Assembly: GCA_905479625.1 (NCBI GenBank)
Contig: CAJQNF010000095.1
Coordinates: 1-34,756, forward strand
Direction: 5' to 3'
Source: an uncultured Flavobacteriaceae bacterium
GTDB lineage: Bacteria > Bacteroidota > Bacteroidia > Flavobacteriales > Flavobacteriaceae
DNA length: 34,756 nucleotides
This document shows, piece after piece, positions 8,525-16,016 of this stretch. Under the pieces are notes generated by a model. The model ran no database searches, was not told the origin of the DNA, and was given only the letters and a program-made list of their open reading frames with translations. Within the stretch, counting starts at the first letter, position 1. Each line of letters starts with the position of its first letter. The position numbers and the translations under genes were made by a program.

Positions 8525-9064
8525 TTATAATTGAATAATAACTTTTGAGTCTAATGTTAATTCTATGAAGAAGTCCATACCCATATCATTGCATAAAGCA
8601 CTTCCGGAGTAAACAACATTAACTGTCTGGTTCGCTTTGAGTGCTTCAGAAATTCTATGAATTTCTTCAATTGCTTTAATTTCATAGATAATCTGATTAT
8701 CAGCAGTCGATTTTACTACAAAGGAGTTTTCTAAACAAACCTTGTTTGCAACAGACAGCGATCCATTAACTTCACCTAACGGGTCTCCGTTGAAATTTAT
8801 TATTCTATAAGTCAATCGATTAATCCGTACTTCCCTAATTTTGTTAGAATAATGCTTGGTCTCTTCATTATTTATGGTCAAAGTATTCTTGAACATAAAT
8901 GACATCCAGTCGCCATTTGTTCCATCCAGTTCGATGGGTATGACTTCAACTTGTTTTACATCAAATTCATATTTAGGACCATCAAGATCAAGCTCATCTT
9001 CTCCACAAGACAAAAAAGTAAAAAACAGACAACTCATACAAAGTGTAAATAATGTCAATTTCAT
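8525..9064 (-). CDS. Hypothetical secreted lipoprotein
   Basis: A 179-residue protein that I do not recognise. It has a typical SPII signal with a lipobox ending FLSC (Cys20) followed by GEDELD, so it is probably lipid-anchored and exported. The mature part is a predicted beta-rich domain of about 150 residues with two further cysteines (VCLENS and SALCNDMG) that could pair in the periplasm. ATG 9064 is chosen because an in-frame ATG at 9115 would place 17 non-signal residues before the lipoprotein signal. It stands alone, convergent to the moaC operon, and its link to the Moco genes is unclear. Confidence 0.75.
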   Translation of the reverse strand: MKLTLFTLCMSCLFFTFLSCGEDELDLDGPKYEFDVKQVEVIPIELDGTNGDWMSFMFKNTLTINNEETKHYSNKIREVRINRLTYRIINFNGDPLGEVNGSLSVANKVCLENSFVVKSTADNQIIYEIKAIEEIHRISEALKANQTVNVVYSGSALCNDMGMDFFIELTLDSKVIIQL

Positions 9065-9413
9065 AATTGATAATTTTAAGTTTAAATAATTTATACTGAC
9101 ACAATAATCATCCATTTAGATAGATTTTTGGTCATTTTTATTTTCGGTGTGTGGTTGACTCAACGCATATCAAGTCAACCTAAAATAGGATAGAATAAAA
9201 GAAACAAAGATTTTGTTTGAAGATTTCATATCGGGGGGAATATGTTTGTTACTTCTTTGTTTAAACGATTAAGTTACGAAAAAAAATAAAACTACCATGT
9301 GATCATCACCACCAAAATATAAAGATTATTCAAGAAATTCTTAAACTGATCTTTATTAAGTATTTTAGCTGTTGCATAAATTAACTATAATCCTTTTTTT
9401 GATTTATATCCAT
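9065..9413. other. Divergent intergenic region with one inverted repeat
   Basis: A 349-bp AT-rich stretch between the lipoprotein gene (minus) and the mobA-like gene (plus). No credible coding frame was seen. The only clear structure is the 8-bp inverted repeat at 9153-9180. No GTAAC-N4-GTTAC operator is present. Confidence 0.6.
9153..9180. repeat. Inverted repeat GGTTGACT-N12-AGTCAACC
   Basis: Perfect 8-bp arms with a 12-bp spacer, about 90 bp upstream of the lipoprotein start. There is no T-run typical of a terminator, so it may be an operator or an mRNA leader hairpin. The function is unknown. Confidence 0.45.
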
Positions 9414-10529
9414 ATGAAAGAACATGTAAAACATGCAAAACTAACCAGGCGAAATTTTGGTCAAATGGCTCCATTTGAATTGGCAATTCTTGGAACTAAG
9501 TGTTCTATTATAAAAGAACTGGTCAAGGAAATTTCCCATAAGGTTAACCATAAATTTAAGGTCGCGTATGCAGATGCCTCTCATGACAAGGATACATTGT
9601 CTCCTCTATTTGACGAGTTTACATTTCATCATTCAGGGGATCTAAAGAATCATAGAGACTATAAGATGAATCCTTATACGGATAAATCTTTATTGGCTAC
9701 TTATGACTTGGTTTTTATCAATGGAAATCATTATCCTGGTAACAGACAAATACTTATTTTGGACGCTGAAAAAGAAGCCTCAGTTTTAAAAAGAATCGAT
9801 CAGCTTGACAACATTGCCTTTTTGATCAATTTAAATCACCGATCGGAAATCTTTGACTGTCTAAAGGAAAAGTATCCATCTATAGAAAAATTAAAAGTGT
9901 ACTCTATACATGACATAGAGCATATTAGCAAGCATATTCTTGAGTTGATTGAAAACAACACTGCGCCGCTTTCCGGGCTGGTTCTTGCCGGAGGAAAAAG
10001 TGTTAGAATGGGCAAAGACAAAGGTTTATTAGATTATTTTGGAAAGTCTCAGCGTATCTATTCAATGGAGATGCTTGAAAAATTGAATTTAAAATCTTTT
10101 TTATCGGTCAGAAAAGAACAGAAACTGGACCAAAAAAATGTCATCGAAGATACATTTATCGGCTTAGGTCCTTTTGGTGCCATTTGTTCAGCATTTCAAC
10201 ATGATCCCAATACTGCCTGGCTGGTGTTGGCAACAGATTTACCCTATGCAGATGAAAAATTGATTCGACGCTTAATTCAAGAAAGAGATCCAAGTAAAGT
10301 AGCAACTGCTCTAAAAGGAAAAAATAAAAAATTTCCAGAACCACTCATCACAATTTGGGAACCCAGAGCCTACCCTATTATGCTGCAGTTTTTGGCACAG
10401 GGTATTTCTTGCCCCAGAAAGGTACTCATCAACTCAGATGTTAAACTTGTAGAGGTAGATGACGACTTTATTACAAACGTAAATACACCGGAAGAATTCA
10501 CTGCAATAAAAAAAAAGTTGGGCAAATAA
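9414..10529 (+). CDS. mobA: MobA-type molybdenum cofactor guanylyltransferase with N-terminal MobB-like domain
   Basis: The C-terminal half (about residues 180-371) is a MobA nucleotidyltransferase that adds GMP to Mo-molybdopterin to make MGD. It has LSGLVLAGGKSVRMGKDKG (GTP and Mg binding) and LVLATDLPYADE (metal-binding Asp). The N-terminal ~180 residues have a strand-loop-helix at AILGTKCSIIKELV that aligns with the P-loop position of MobB but lacks the GKT/S residues, so I infer a degenerate MobB-like domain. ATG 9414 is preferred over an in-frame TTG at 9372 that adds a hydrophobic stretch. bis-MGD is needed by the DMSO-reductase-family enzyme encoded downstream. The moeB-like gene follows after 13 bp. 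Confidence 0.85.
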   Translation: MKEHVKHAKLTRRNFGQMAPFELAILGTKCSIIKELVKEISHKVNHKFKVAYADASHDKDTLSPLFDEFTFHHSGDLKNHRDYKMNPYTDKSLLATYDLVFINGNHYPGNRQILILDAEKEASVLKRIDQLDNIAFLINLNHRSEIFDCLKEKYPSIEKLKVYSIHDIEHISKHILELIENNTAPLSGLVLAGGKSVRMGKDKGLLDYFGKSQRIYSMEMLEKLNLKSFLSVRKEQKLDQKNVIEDTFIGLGPFGAICSAFQHDPNTAWLVLATDLPYADEKLIRRLIQERDPSKVATALKGKNKKFPEPLITIWEPRAYPIMLQFLAQGISCPRKVLINSDVKLVEVDDDFITNVNTPEEFTAIKKKLGK

Positions 10530-10542
10530 GCGGCTGATTACC

Positions 10543-11625
10543 ATGAATACTGAAAAGGAAAAAACATTCATTCGACAGACCACACTGCCCGAAATCGGTG
10601 TTGTCGGGCAGGAAAAAATTAACCACGCAAAAATCGCCATTATTGGATGTGGTGGTTTGGGAAGTGCAGCAGCTGTATACCTTGCCGCCAGCGGAATTGG
10701 TCATCTTCATTTGATCGACTATGACAAGATCGACCTGAGCAATTTGCATCGACAGGTTTTTTACAGACGTGATCAGGTTGGAAAGTCTAAGGCCAAAATT
10801 CTTACAGCATATATTCAAGAAATAAGCCCATATGTTGACGTCAGTTTTGCAGAAGAGCCCATTACAAAATCTAATATTTATGAGCAGTTAAATTCATTTT
10901 CATTGATTGTTGACTGTACAGACAGCCTTGCGACCAAGTACCTTTTGAACGATTATTCTGTACTTCAAAATAAGGTCCTTGTCTATGGTTCTTTGTATAA
11001 GCATGATGGCTATGTGAGTGTTTTTAATCTTAAATCAGATGATCGGTACAGTGCTCATCTGCGCGATGCTTTCCCGGTAATGCCACAAAAGCACGTCCCA
11101 AATTGTTCTGAGATCGGTACATTGAACCCCATCGTTGGCATCATAGGATTGATGCAGGCCAATGAGGTCATCAAAATCATAACAGAAACAGGTAAGCCAT
11201 TAATTAATAAGATCTTGATCTATAATTCAATGGAAAACTCCCAGTATTTGATGAATTTAAGTCCTGGCTTTCCTTTGGCTGAGGTGGAGGCTATATTTAA
11301 TAATGACAGTTATTTCGATGCCAGATGTCAGGTACAGGATGCGTCTATACTCATAGAAGCTACGGAATTAAAGAAAAGGATTCAAGATGACAACTTAAAA
11401 ATTATATCAGTTATTGAAAATCAGGCTGTACCACATCCATTTCCTGTAGATATTCGAATGCCTCTTTCGCTTCTGGATCCTTCAAAACTGGAATCATACT
11501 CAGACACTACAATAGTGGTGATATGTCAAAAAGGTATTTCGAGCTATACGGCTACCCAGAGAATAAAGAAAAGATATCCTCATCTCCAGGTTTACAGTTT
11601 AAAAAATGGTATTGATCAGTATTAA
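10543..11625 (+). CDS. MoeB/ThiF/HesA-family E1-like adenylyltransferase with C-terminal rhodanese domain
   Basis: The N-terminal ~235 residues form an E1-like adenylation domain with IIGCGGLGSAAA (ATP loop), LIDYDKIDLSNLHRQ, and the catalytic-type cysteine in PNCSEIG (Cys188). The C-terminal ~90 residues are a rhodanese domain with active loop VICQKGISS (Cys328). The arrangement matches MOCS3/MoeZ-type proteins that activate and sulfurate the Gly-Gly tail of MoaD-like carriers. The two CxxC zinc pairs of E. coli MoeB are absent. Given the surrounding moa/moe/mob genes the partner is probably MoaD; a ThiS or other carrier cannot be excluded. It lies 13 bp after the mobA-like gene. Confidence 0.88.
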   Translation: MNTEKEKTFIRQTTLPEIGVVGQEKINHAKIAIIGCGGLGSAAAVYLAASGIGHLHLIDYDKIDLSNLHRQVFYRRDQVGKSKAKILTAYIQEISPYVDVSFAEEPITKSNIYEQLNSFSLIVDCTDSLATKYLLNDYSVLQNKVLVYGSLYKHDGYVSVFNLKSDDRYSAHLRDAFPVMPQKHVPNCSEIGTLNPIVGIIGLMQANEVIKIITETGKPLINKILIYNSMENSQYLMNLSPGFPLAEVEAIFNNDSYFDARCQVQDASILIEATELKKRIQDDNLKIISVIENQAVPHPFPVDIRMPLSLLDPSKLESYSDTTIVVICQKGISSYTATQRIKKRYPHLQVYSLKNGIDQY

Positions 11626-11670
11626 CCGCATGAGTGCATCGTCACTTAAAGTAAAAAAAATCTTGTGTCC

Positions 11671-13440
11671 ATGTCTGAACCGCTAACATTCTATCAGCAG
11701 GAAAAAAAACGATTCGAAGAACAAAGGGATCTGCTTAGAAAAAAGATACATATTTTTAGTATACTGCGTTTAGGATTATTTCTCCTTACGTTCCTGGCTG
11801 TTTATTATGCATATCCGAATAAACAGTTGCTTGCAGTTGTTTTTATCTCGAGTATTGTTGGCTTTGTTTTTCTTGTACTAAGGTACCAATCTCTTGTTGC
11901 AGCCAGAAAACTTTGTGAACAATTGATCCGCATTAACGAAATAGAAATAGATGCTTTAAATGGTGAATACAGTTCTCTCCCTGAGGGAGCTGAGTTTATT
12001 GATTCGAAACACTTTTATAGCAACGACATAGATTTATTTGGCAAGGGTTCATTTTTTCAATATATGAACAGAACCGCTACCACAGCAGGAAGGAGTGCTC
12101 TGGCTGCATTGCTTCTTGAAAACGATCCTTATCAAATTGTATCTCGGCAAGAGGTCATCAAGGAACTCTCTGAAAAAGTTAACTGGAGGCAACGTTTTAT
12201 GGCGCTGGCCAAAATGGTTAGGGTTGAGGTTGATCATACAACCATTATTTCATGGATTCATGGCTACAAGTCATTTCTTCCATCAATCATGACATACTTG
12301 CCTTTTGTTTTTACTTCAGCATCCATCCTTTTTACAGTGCTTTTAATTTTTAATTTGGTTTCTGTTTTCCTTCTTGTCATCTGGTTTTTTATAGGACTAT
12401 TTATTACTTTTCCCTATTTTCAGAGGATCAACCATCTTTATTTGGATGCGGGCCTAATCAAGGATACATTCAAACAATATCATAGTTTGTTACAAGAGAT
12501 TGAAAACCTGCCAATCAAATCAACATTAGCCTTAAACGAACAGGATAAGATCAAATCTTCCAAGAAAAAGGCCTCGAGCATTTTCAAAGAATTTTCAAAA
12601 ATTCTGGATGCCTTCGATCAAAGAAACAATATGCTTTTTGGTATTCTGGGTAATGGGTTTTTTCTTTGGGACATCCGTCAAACTTCCAAGATCGATGCAT
12701 GGGTAAAAACTTATCAATTTCAGGTAGAGAACTGGTTCGAAGTTATCGCTTATTTCGACGCTCAGATATCCTTGTCCAACTACGCATACAACCATAGGGA
12801 TCATGACTATCCTGAAATAATTCAGAACGACTTTGTTATTGATGCAGTTGGGTTGGGTCATCCCTTATTGGACAAAAAAATTAGGATCGATAATGACTTT
12901 TCCATACAAAAGAAAGATTTTCATATTACCACCGGAGCGAATATGGCTGGGAAAAGCACCTTTCTAAGGACCATTTCTCTAGGACTGGTAATGGCTAATA
13001 TAGGATTACCCGTTTGTGCAAAAAAAATGCGCTATTCGCCCATCAAATTAATTACAAGTATGAGAACTTCTGATTCACTGGCTGAGGAAAGTTCTTATTT
13101 CTATGCGGAAATTATGAGGCTTAAATTCATTGTAGAGCAAATGGAACAAGAAAAATACTTTATCATTCTCGATGAAATTTTAAAAGGCACCAATAGTAAA
13201 GATAAAGCAATAGGGTCGAGAAAGTTTGTTGAAAAACTTGTGAAATCAGGTTCTACCGGGATCATTGCTACTCATGATTTGAGCCTTTGCGACATAGAAA
13301 AGATCTACCCTCAGATCCATAACCAATACTTTGATGCAAAAATCAAAAACGAAGAGCTCTTTTTTGATTATAAATTAAAAGACGGAATCTGTACAAATAT
13401 GAACGCCTCTTTTCTCTTAAAGAAAATGGACATTATTTAA
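11671..13440 (+). CDS. Membrane-associated MutS-like ATPase
   Basis: A 590-residue protein with a C-terminal MutS-type ABC ATPase. It has TGANMAGKSTF (Walker A, Lys at about 428), the MutS signature region with SLAEESSYFYAEI, FIILDEILKGTNSKDK (Walker B), and an ATHD His switch. Ahead of it are two hydrophobic hairpins (about residues 30-75 and 205-255) predicted to cross the membrane. The mismatch-recognition domain of MutS1 is missing, so this is not the housekeeping repair protein; the substrate is unknown. ATG 11671 is used rather than GTG 11665. Its stop codon abuts the convergent moaE stop with no base between them. Confidence 0.82.
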   Translation: MSEPLTFYQQEKKRFEEQRDLLRKKIHIFSILRLGLFLLTFLAVYYAYPNKQLLAVVFISSIVGFVFLVLRYQSLVAARKLCEQLIRINEIEIDALNGEYSSLPEGAEFIDSKHFYSNDIDLFGKGSFFQYMNRTATTAGRSALAALLLENDPYQIVSRQEVIKELSEKVNWRQRFMALAKMVRVEVDHTTIISWIHGYKSFLPSIMTYLPFVFTSASILFTVLLIFNLVSVFLLVIWFFIGLFITFPYFQRINHLYLDAGLIKDTFKQYHSLLQEIENLPIKSTLALNEQDKIKSSKKKASSIFKEFSKILDAFDQRNNMLFGILGNGFFLWDIRQTSKIDAWVKTYQFQVENWFEVIAYFDAQISLSNYAYNHRDHDYPEIIQNDFVIDAVGLGHPLLDKKIRIDNDFSIQKKDFHITTGANMAGKSTFLRTISLGLVMANIGLPVCAKKMRYSPIKLITSMRTSDSLAEESSYFYAEIMRLKFIVEQMEQEKYFIILDEILKGTNSKDKAIGSRKFVEKLVKSGSTGIIATHDLSLCDIEKIYPQIHNQYFDAKIKNEELFFDYKLKDGICTNMNASFLLKKMDII

Positions 13441-13866
13441 TCAAGGGTGAGCGTTTACCCAAATATCCCCATCCTCAAAAAACTCTTTTTTCCAAATAGG
13501 AACAGTTTCTTTTAGCGTATCAATCGCAAATTGACAAGCCTGAAACGCTGCTTCCCTATGGGCAGAAGAAACAGCAATAATGACGGGTACCTCACCAATT
13601 CCAAGATTCCCAACTACATGATGAATAGCAATCTTTTCAACCTTGAACATGTCGATGGCTTTTAGCGCAATAAGATTCATTTCTTTTATAGCCATAGGTT
13701 CATAAGCTGAAAATTCCAACTTTAACACCTCTTTGCCTTTTGTATGGTTTCTTACTGTACCCACAAAAAGAGCCAAACCACCGCAGCTGTCGTCCTGAAC
13801 ATATTGATAACATTCATCCAGCGATAATTCACCTTCAATTAACTTTATAAAAATCTTGTCTTCCAT
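13441..13866 (-). CDS. moaE: Molybdopterin synthase catalytic subunit
   Basis: MoaE transfers sulfur from thiocarboxylated MoaD to cyclic pyranopterin to make the molybdopterin dithiolene. Signature segments are GGLALFVGTVRNHTKGK, IHHVVGNLGIGE, SSAHREAAFQAC and VPIWKKE, the last holding the catalytic lysines. It has about 141 residues. ATG 13866 lies 8 bp after the moaD stop. An in-frame GTG at 13881 would overlap moaD and is less likely. It is encoded on the minus strand with moaD, convergent to the MutS-like gene. Confidence 0.95.
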   Translation of the reverse strand: MEDKIFIKLIEGELSLDECYQYVQDDSCGGLALFVGTVRNHTKGKEVLKLEFSAYEPMAIKEMNLIALKAIDMFKVEKIAIHHVVGNLGIGEVPVIIAVSSAHREAAFQACQFAIDTLKETVPIWKKEFFEDGDIWVNAHP

Positions 13867-13873
13867 AAATAAT

Positions 13874-14116
13874 TTAACCACCGCTCACCGGAGGAATAAT
13901 TGCTACTATGTCATTCTCTGATAATACTGCGCCTTGCTCAGCATAAGATTCGTTTAAAGCAATGGCAAAGGAATCCATTTCAGAAAACAAGGGGTATTTT
14001 TTTACCAAAAATTCGCGGAATTCCTGTATCGTTATGCCGTCATTCAAATCAATAGTTATCTCGTTTTGACCAGCCAAATCTCTTGACATTCCAAAAAAAA
14101 GTGCCTTAATCTTCAT
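13874..14116 (-). CDS. moaD: Molybdopterin synthase sulfur carrier subunit
   Basis: An 80-residue ubiquitin-like sulfur carrier ending in the obligatory Gly-Gly (PPVSGG), which is adenylylated by a MoeB-type E1 and thiocarboxylated. The pattern ALFFGMSRDLAG near the N-terminus and SENDIVAIIPPVSGG at the C-terminus are typical. It is followed directly by moaE. Its upstream region is shared with the divergent molybdo-oxidoreductase operon and contains operator site 2, so coordinated control is possible but not shown. Confidence 0.93.
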   Translation of the reverse strand: MKIKALFFGMSRDLAGQNEITIDLNDGITIQEFREFLVKKYPLFSEMDSFAIALNESYAEQGAVLSENDIVAIIPPVSGG

Positions 14117-14207
14117 AGATGTGTTTTGACAAAAATAACCAATACCCCTCAGAGGAAAAAATTAATCATAAATGTTAGAAATATCTAGCGCCAAAGCGTA
14201 CCTTTAA

Positions 14208-14221
14208 GTAACTAATGTTAC
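14208..14221. promoter_or_regulatory. GTAAC-N4-GTTAC operator, site 2 (before the molybdo-oxidoreductase operon)
   Basis: A perfect inverted repeat with arms GTAAC and GTTAC and spacer TAAT. Its centre (14214.5) is exactly 32 bp upstream of the centre of the TAAATTTG box at 14243-14250. It lies between moaD (minus) and the fused iron-sulfur/NrfD gene (plus). Orientation to the -7 box favours control of the plus-strand operon. Confidence 0.78.
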
Positions 14222-14242
14222 AGCCTAAAACAGGCATTTCAT

Positions 14243-14250
14243 TAAATTTG
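14243..14250 (+). promoter_or_regulatory. -7 promoter element of the molybdo-oxidoreductase operon
   Basis: TAAATTTG is a full match to the Bacteroidota -7 consensus TAnnTTTG. It implies a transcript start near 14253-14256 and a leader of about 90 nt before the ATG at 14348. No -33 TTTG is seen; the operator occupies that position. Confidence 0.65.
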
Positions 14251-14347
14251 AGAGATAGTAGTCGGGAAACCTTTATAAAACCCATTACTTTTTCTTTATT
14301 ACCAGATTAAAAATAGGAATTCTCATTAATATGAAGCCATTTCACGT

Positions 14348-15964
14348 ATGAAATATGGATTTATTATTGACAACAGAAAGTGTATCGGTTGTCATGCGTG
14401 TACCACTGCCTGCAAAAGTGAACACGACGTACCTATAGGGGTGAACAGGACCTATGTAAAACAAGTTGAAAAAGGAGTTTTTCCAAATACCAGAAGAATT
14501 TTTTCAGTGATGAGGTGCAACCATTGTTCGGATGCCCCCTGTGTTGAAATTTGCCCTGTGGAGGCCTTATATACCAGAGACGATGGTATTGTTGATTTTG
14601 ACAATAACCGTTGCATCGGATGTAAATCATGCATGCAAGCCTGTCCTTATGACGCCCTCTACATCGATCCTGATAATAATACAGCGGCGAAATGTAATTA
14701 TTGCGCCCACAGAGTTGAGGTCGGAAGAGCGCCCGCTTGCGTGGATGTGTGCCCTGAACATGCGATTATTGCCGGAGATATGGAAAATCCTGAAACAGAG
14801 ATTTCCATGTTACTCGCAAGAGAACAGGTCATGGTCAGAAAACCAGAGAAAGGAACAAAACCGAACTTATTCTATATTGATGGAGATTATCAGTCACTAG
14901 ATCCTGATAATACATCTAAATCAGGGCCTGGCCTTTGGAATTCTCAAGCCAGGGGTGTTGGTCATTATGCCAAAGCTGCTGAAAAGCTGATGCATTCCAA
15001 TGACGATATAAATTTATTACAAATGAGTATTGATAATGAGCTGCAGTCTGCTTATCAAAAAAAGGAAACTGAAAATCCGAACTATATTGACGTACTTAAT
15101 GGCAAAGCCAGAAGGGTTTATGATACGCCTGACAAAGGGATTCTATGGGGCTGGGAAGTCTCCGCTTATGTGACGACCAAAGCCATTGCTGCCGGTGCAT
15201 TTTTAGTGCCTCTTTTAGCCATAATGCTGGGTTATGAAATTTCTAATACAACTAAATTAATTTCCGTAGGATTATCATTAGTCTTTTTAGGATTAACCGG
15301 ACTGTTTTTGGTTATGGACCTTGACAGACCCGACAGGTTTCTTAACGTACTACTAAGACCACAATGGAATTCCTGGCTTGTAAAAGGAGGCTACACTATT
15401 TCCATATTTGGACTTTTAATGACCGTTTGGGGGGCCGCAACATTTTTTGAATGGAATATTCCTGAAAATTTACTTCTTGGATTAACGGGTTTCTTTGGAA
15501 TCATCCTTGCGATCTATACTGCATTCCTTTTCGCACAAGCCAAGGGAAGAGATTTTTGGCAAAGTCCTACGCTTCCTTTGCATATGCTCGTTCATAGTGT
15601 TCTTGCAGGAGCTGCTGTTTTTTCAATTTTAGCAGTTGTTTTACAGCCAGAGGGATGGATGGAAACTTTGGGAACCATTATCAGTATTTCTTTGGTTGTC
15701 AATCTTCTTACCCTAGTATCTGAATTGACAATTACGCACCCTACCAAAGCAGCTAAAAAAGTAGTTACCATGATTCTTAAAGGACAGTATCAGGGATTAT
15801 TTTGGTTCGGAACTGTAGTTGTAGGAAATATCCTTCCTCTTATCCTGATCCAGTTCTTTCCTGGCACTTTAAGCCTTGCTGTAACAGGAGTATTGATCAT
15901 TATTGGCATATATATAACTGAAAAAATTTGGGTAGAGGCTCCGCAAAGAATTCCCCTTGCCTAA
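14348..15964 (+). CDS. Fused four-cluster ferredoxin / NrfD-type membrane subunit (SoeB-SoeC-like)
   Basis: Residues 1 to ~165 form a DmsB/PsrB/SoeB-type ferredoxin with four cysteine groups: CIGCHACTTAC, CNHCSDAPCVEIC, CIGCKSCMQAC, and CNYC...CVDVC. After a linker of about 100 residues comes an NrfD/DmsC-like domain with about eight membrane helices (about 268-530), including the segment MDLDRPDRFLNVL. The protein would take electrons from the catalytic subunit encoded 52 bp downstream and pass them to quinone. There is no Tat signal, so the soluble part should face the cytoplasm, as in SoeABC sulfite dehydrogenase. Fusion of B and C subunits in one chain is notable. It is the first gene after operator site 2. 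Polysulfide or thiosulfate reductase subunits are the alternative. Confidence 0.87.
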   Translation: MKYGFIIDNRKCIGCHACTTACKSEHDVPIGVNRTYVKQVEKGVFPNTRRIFSVMRCNHCSDAPCVEICPVEALYTRDDGIVDFDNNRCIGCKSCMQACPYDALYIDPDNNTAAKCNYCAHRVEVGRAPACVDVCPEHAIIAGDMENPETEISMLLAREQVMVRKPEKGTKPNLFYIDGDYQSLDPDNTSKSGPGLWNSQARGVGHYAKAAEKLMHSNDDINLLQMSIDNELQSAYQKKETENPNYIDVLNGKARRVYDTPDKGILWGWEVSAYVTTKAIAAGAFLVPLLAIMLGYEISNTTKLISVGLSLVFLGLTGLFLVMDLDRPDRFLNVLLRPQWNSWLVKGGYTISIFGLLMTVWGAATFFEWNIPENLLLGLTGFFGIILAIYTAFLFAQAKGRDFWQSPTLPLHMLVHSVLAGAAVFSILAVVLQPEGWMETLGTIISISLVVNLLTLVSELTITHPTKAAKKVVTMILKGQYQGLFWFGTVVVGNILPLILIQFFPGTLSLAVTGVLIIIGIYITEKIWVEAPQRIPLA

Positions 15965-16016
15965 TAAAAAAAATCAAAGACTTTAAAAAGAGTCTTGAAC
16001 TTATAAATACATAAAC

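Noticed and set aside
14532-14900. Alternative plus-strand frame of 122 codons in the ferredoxin domain
   Set aside because: Out of frame with the four cysteine motifs; no recognisable protein.
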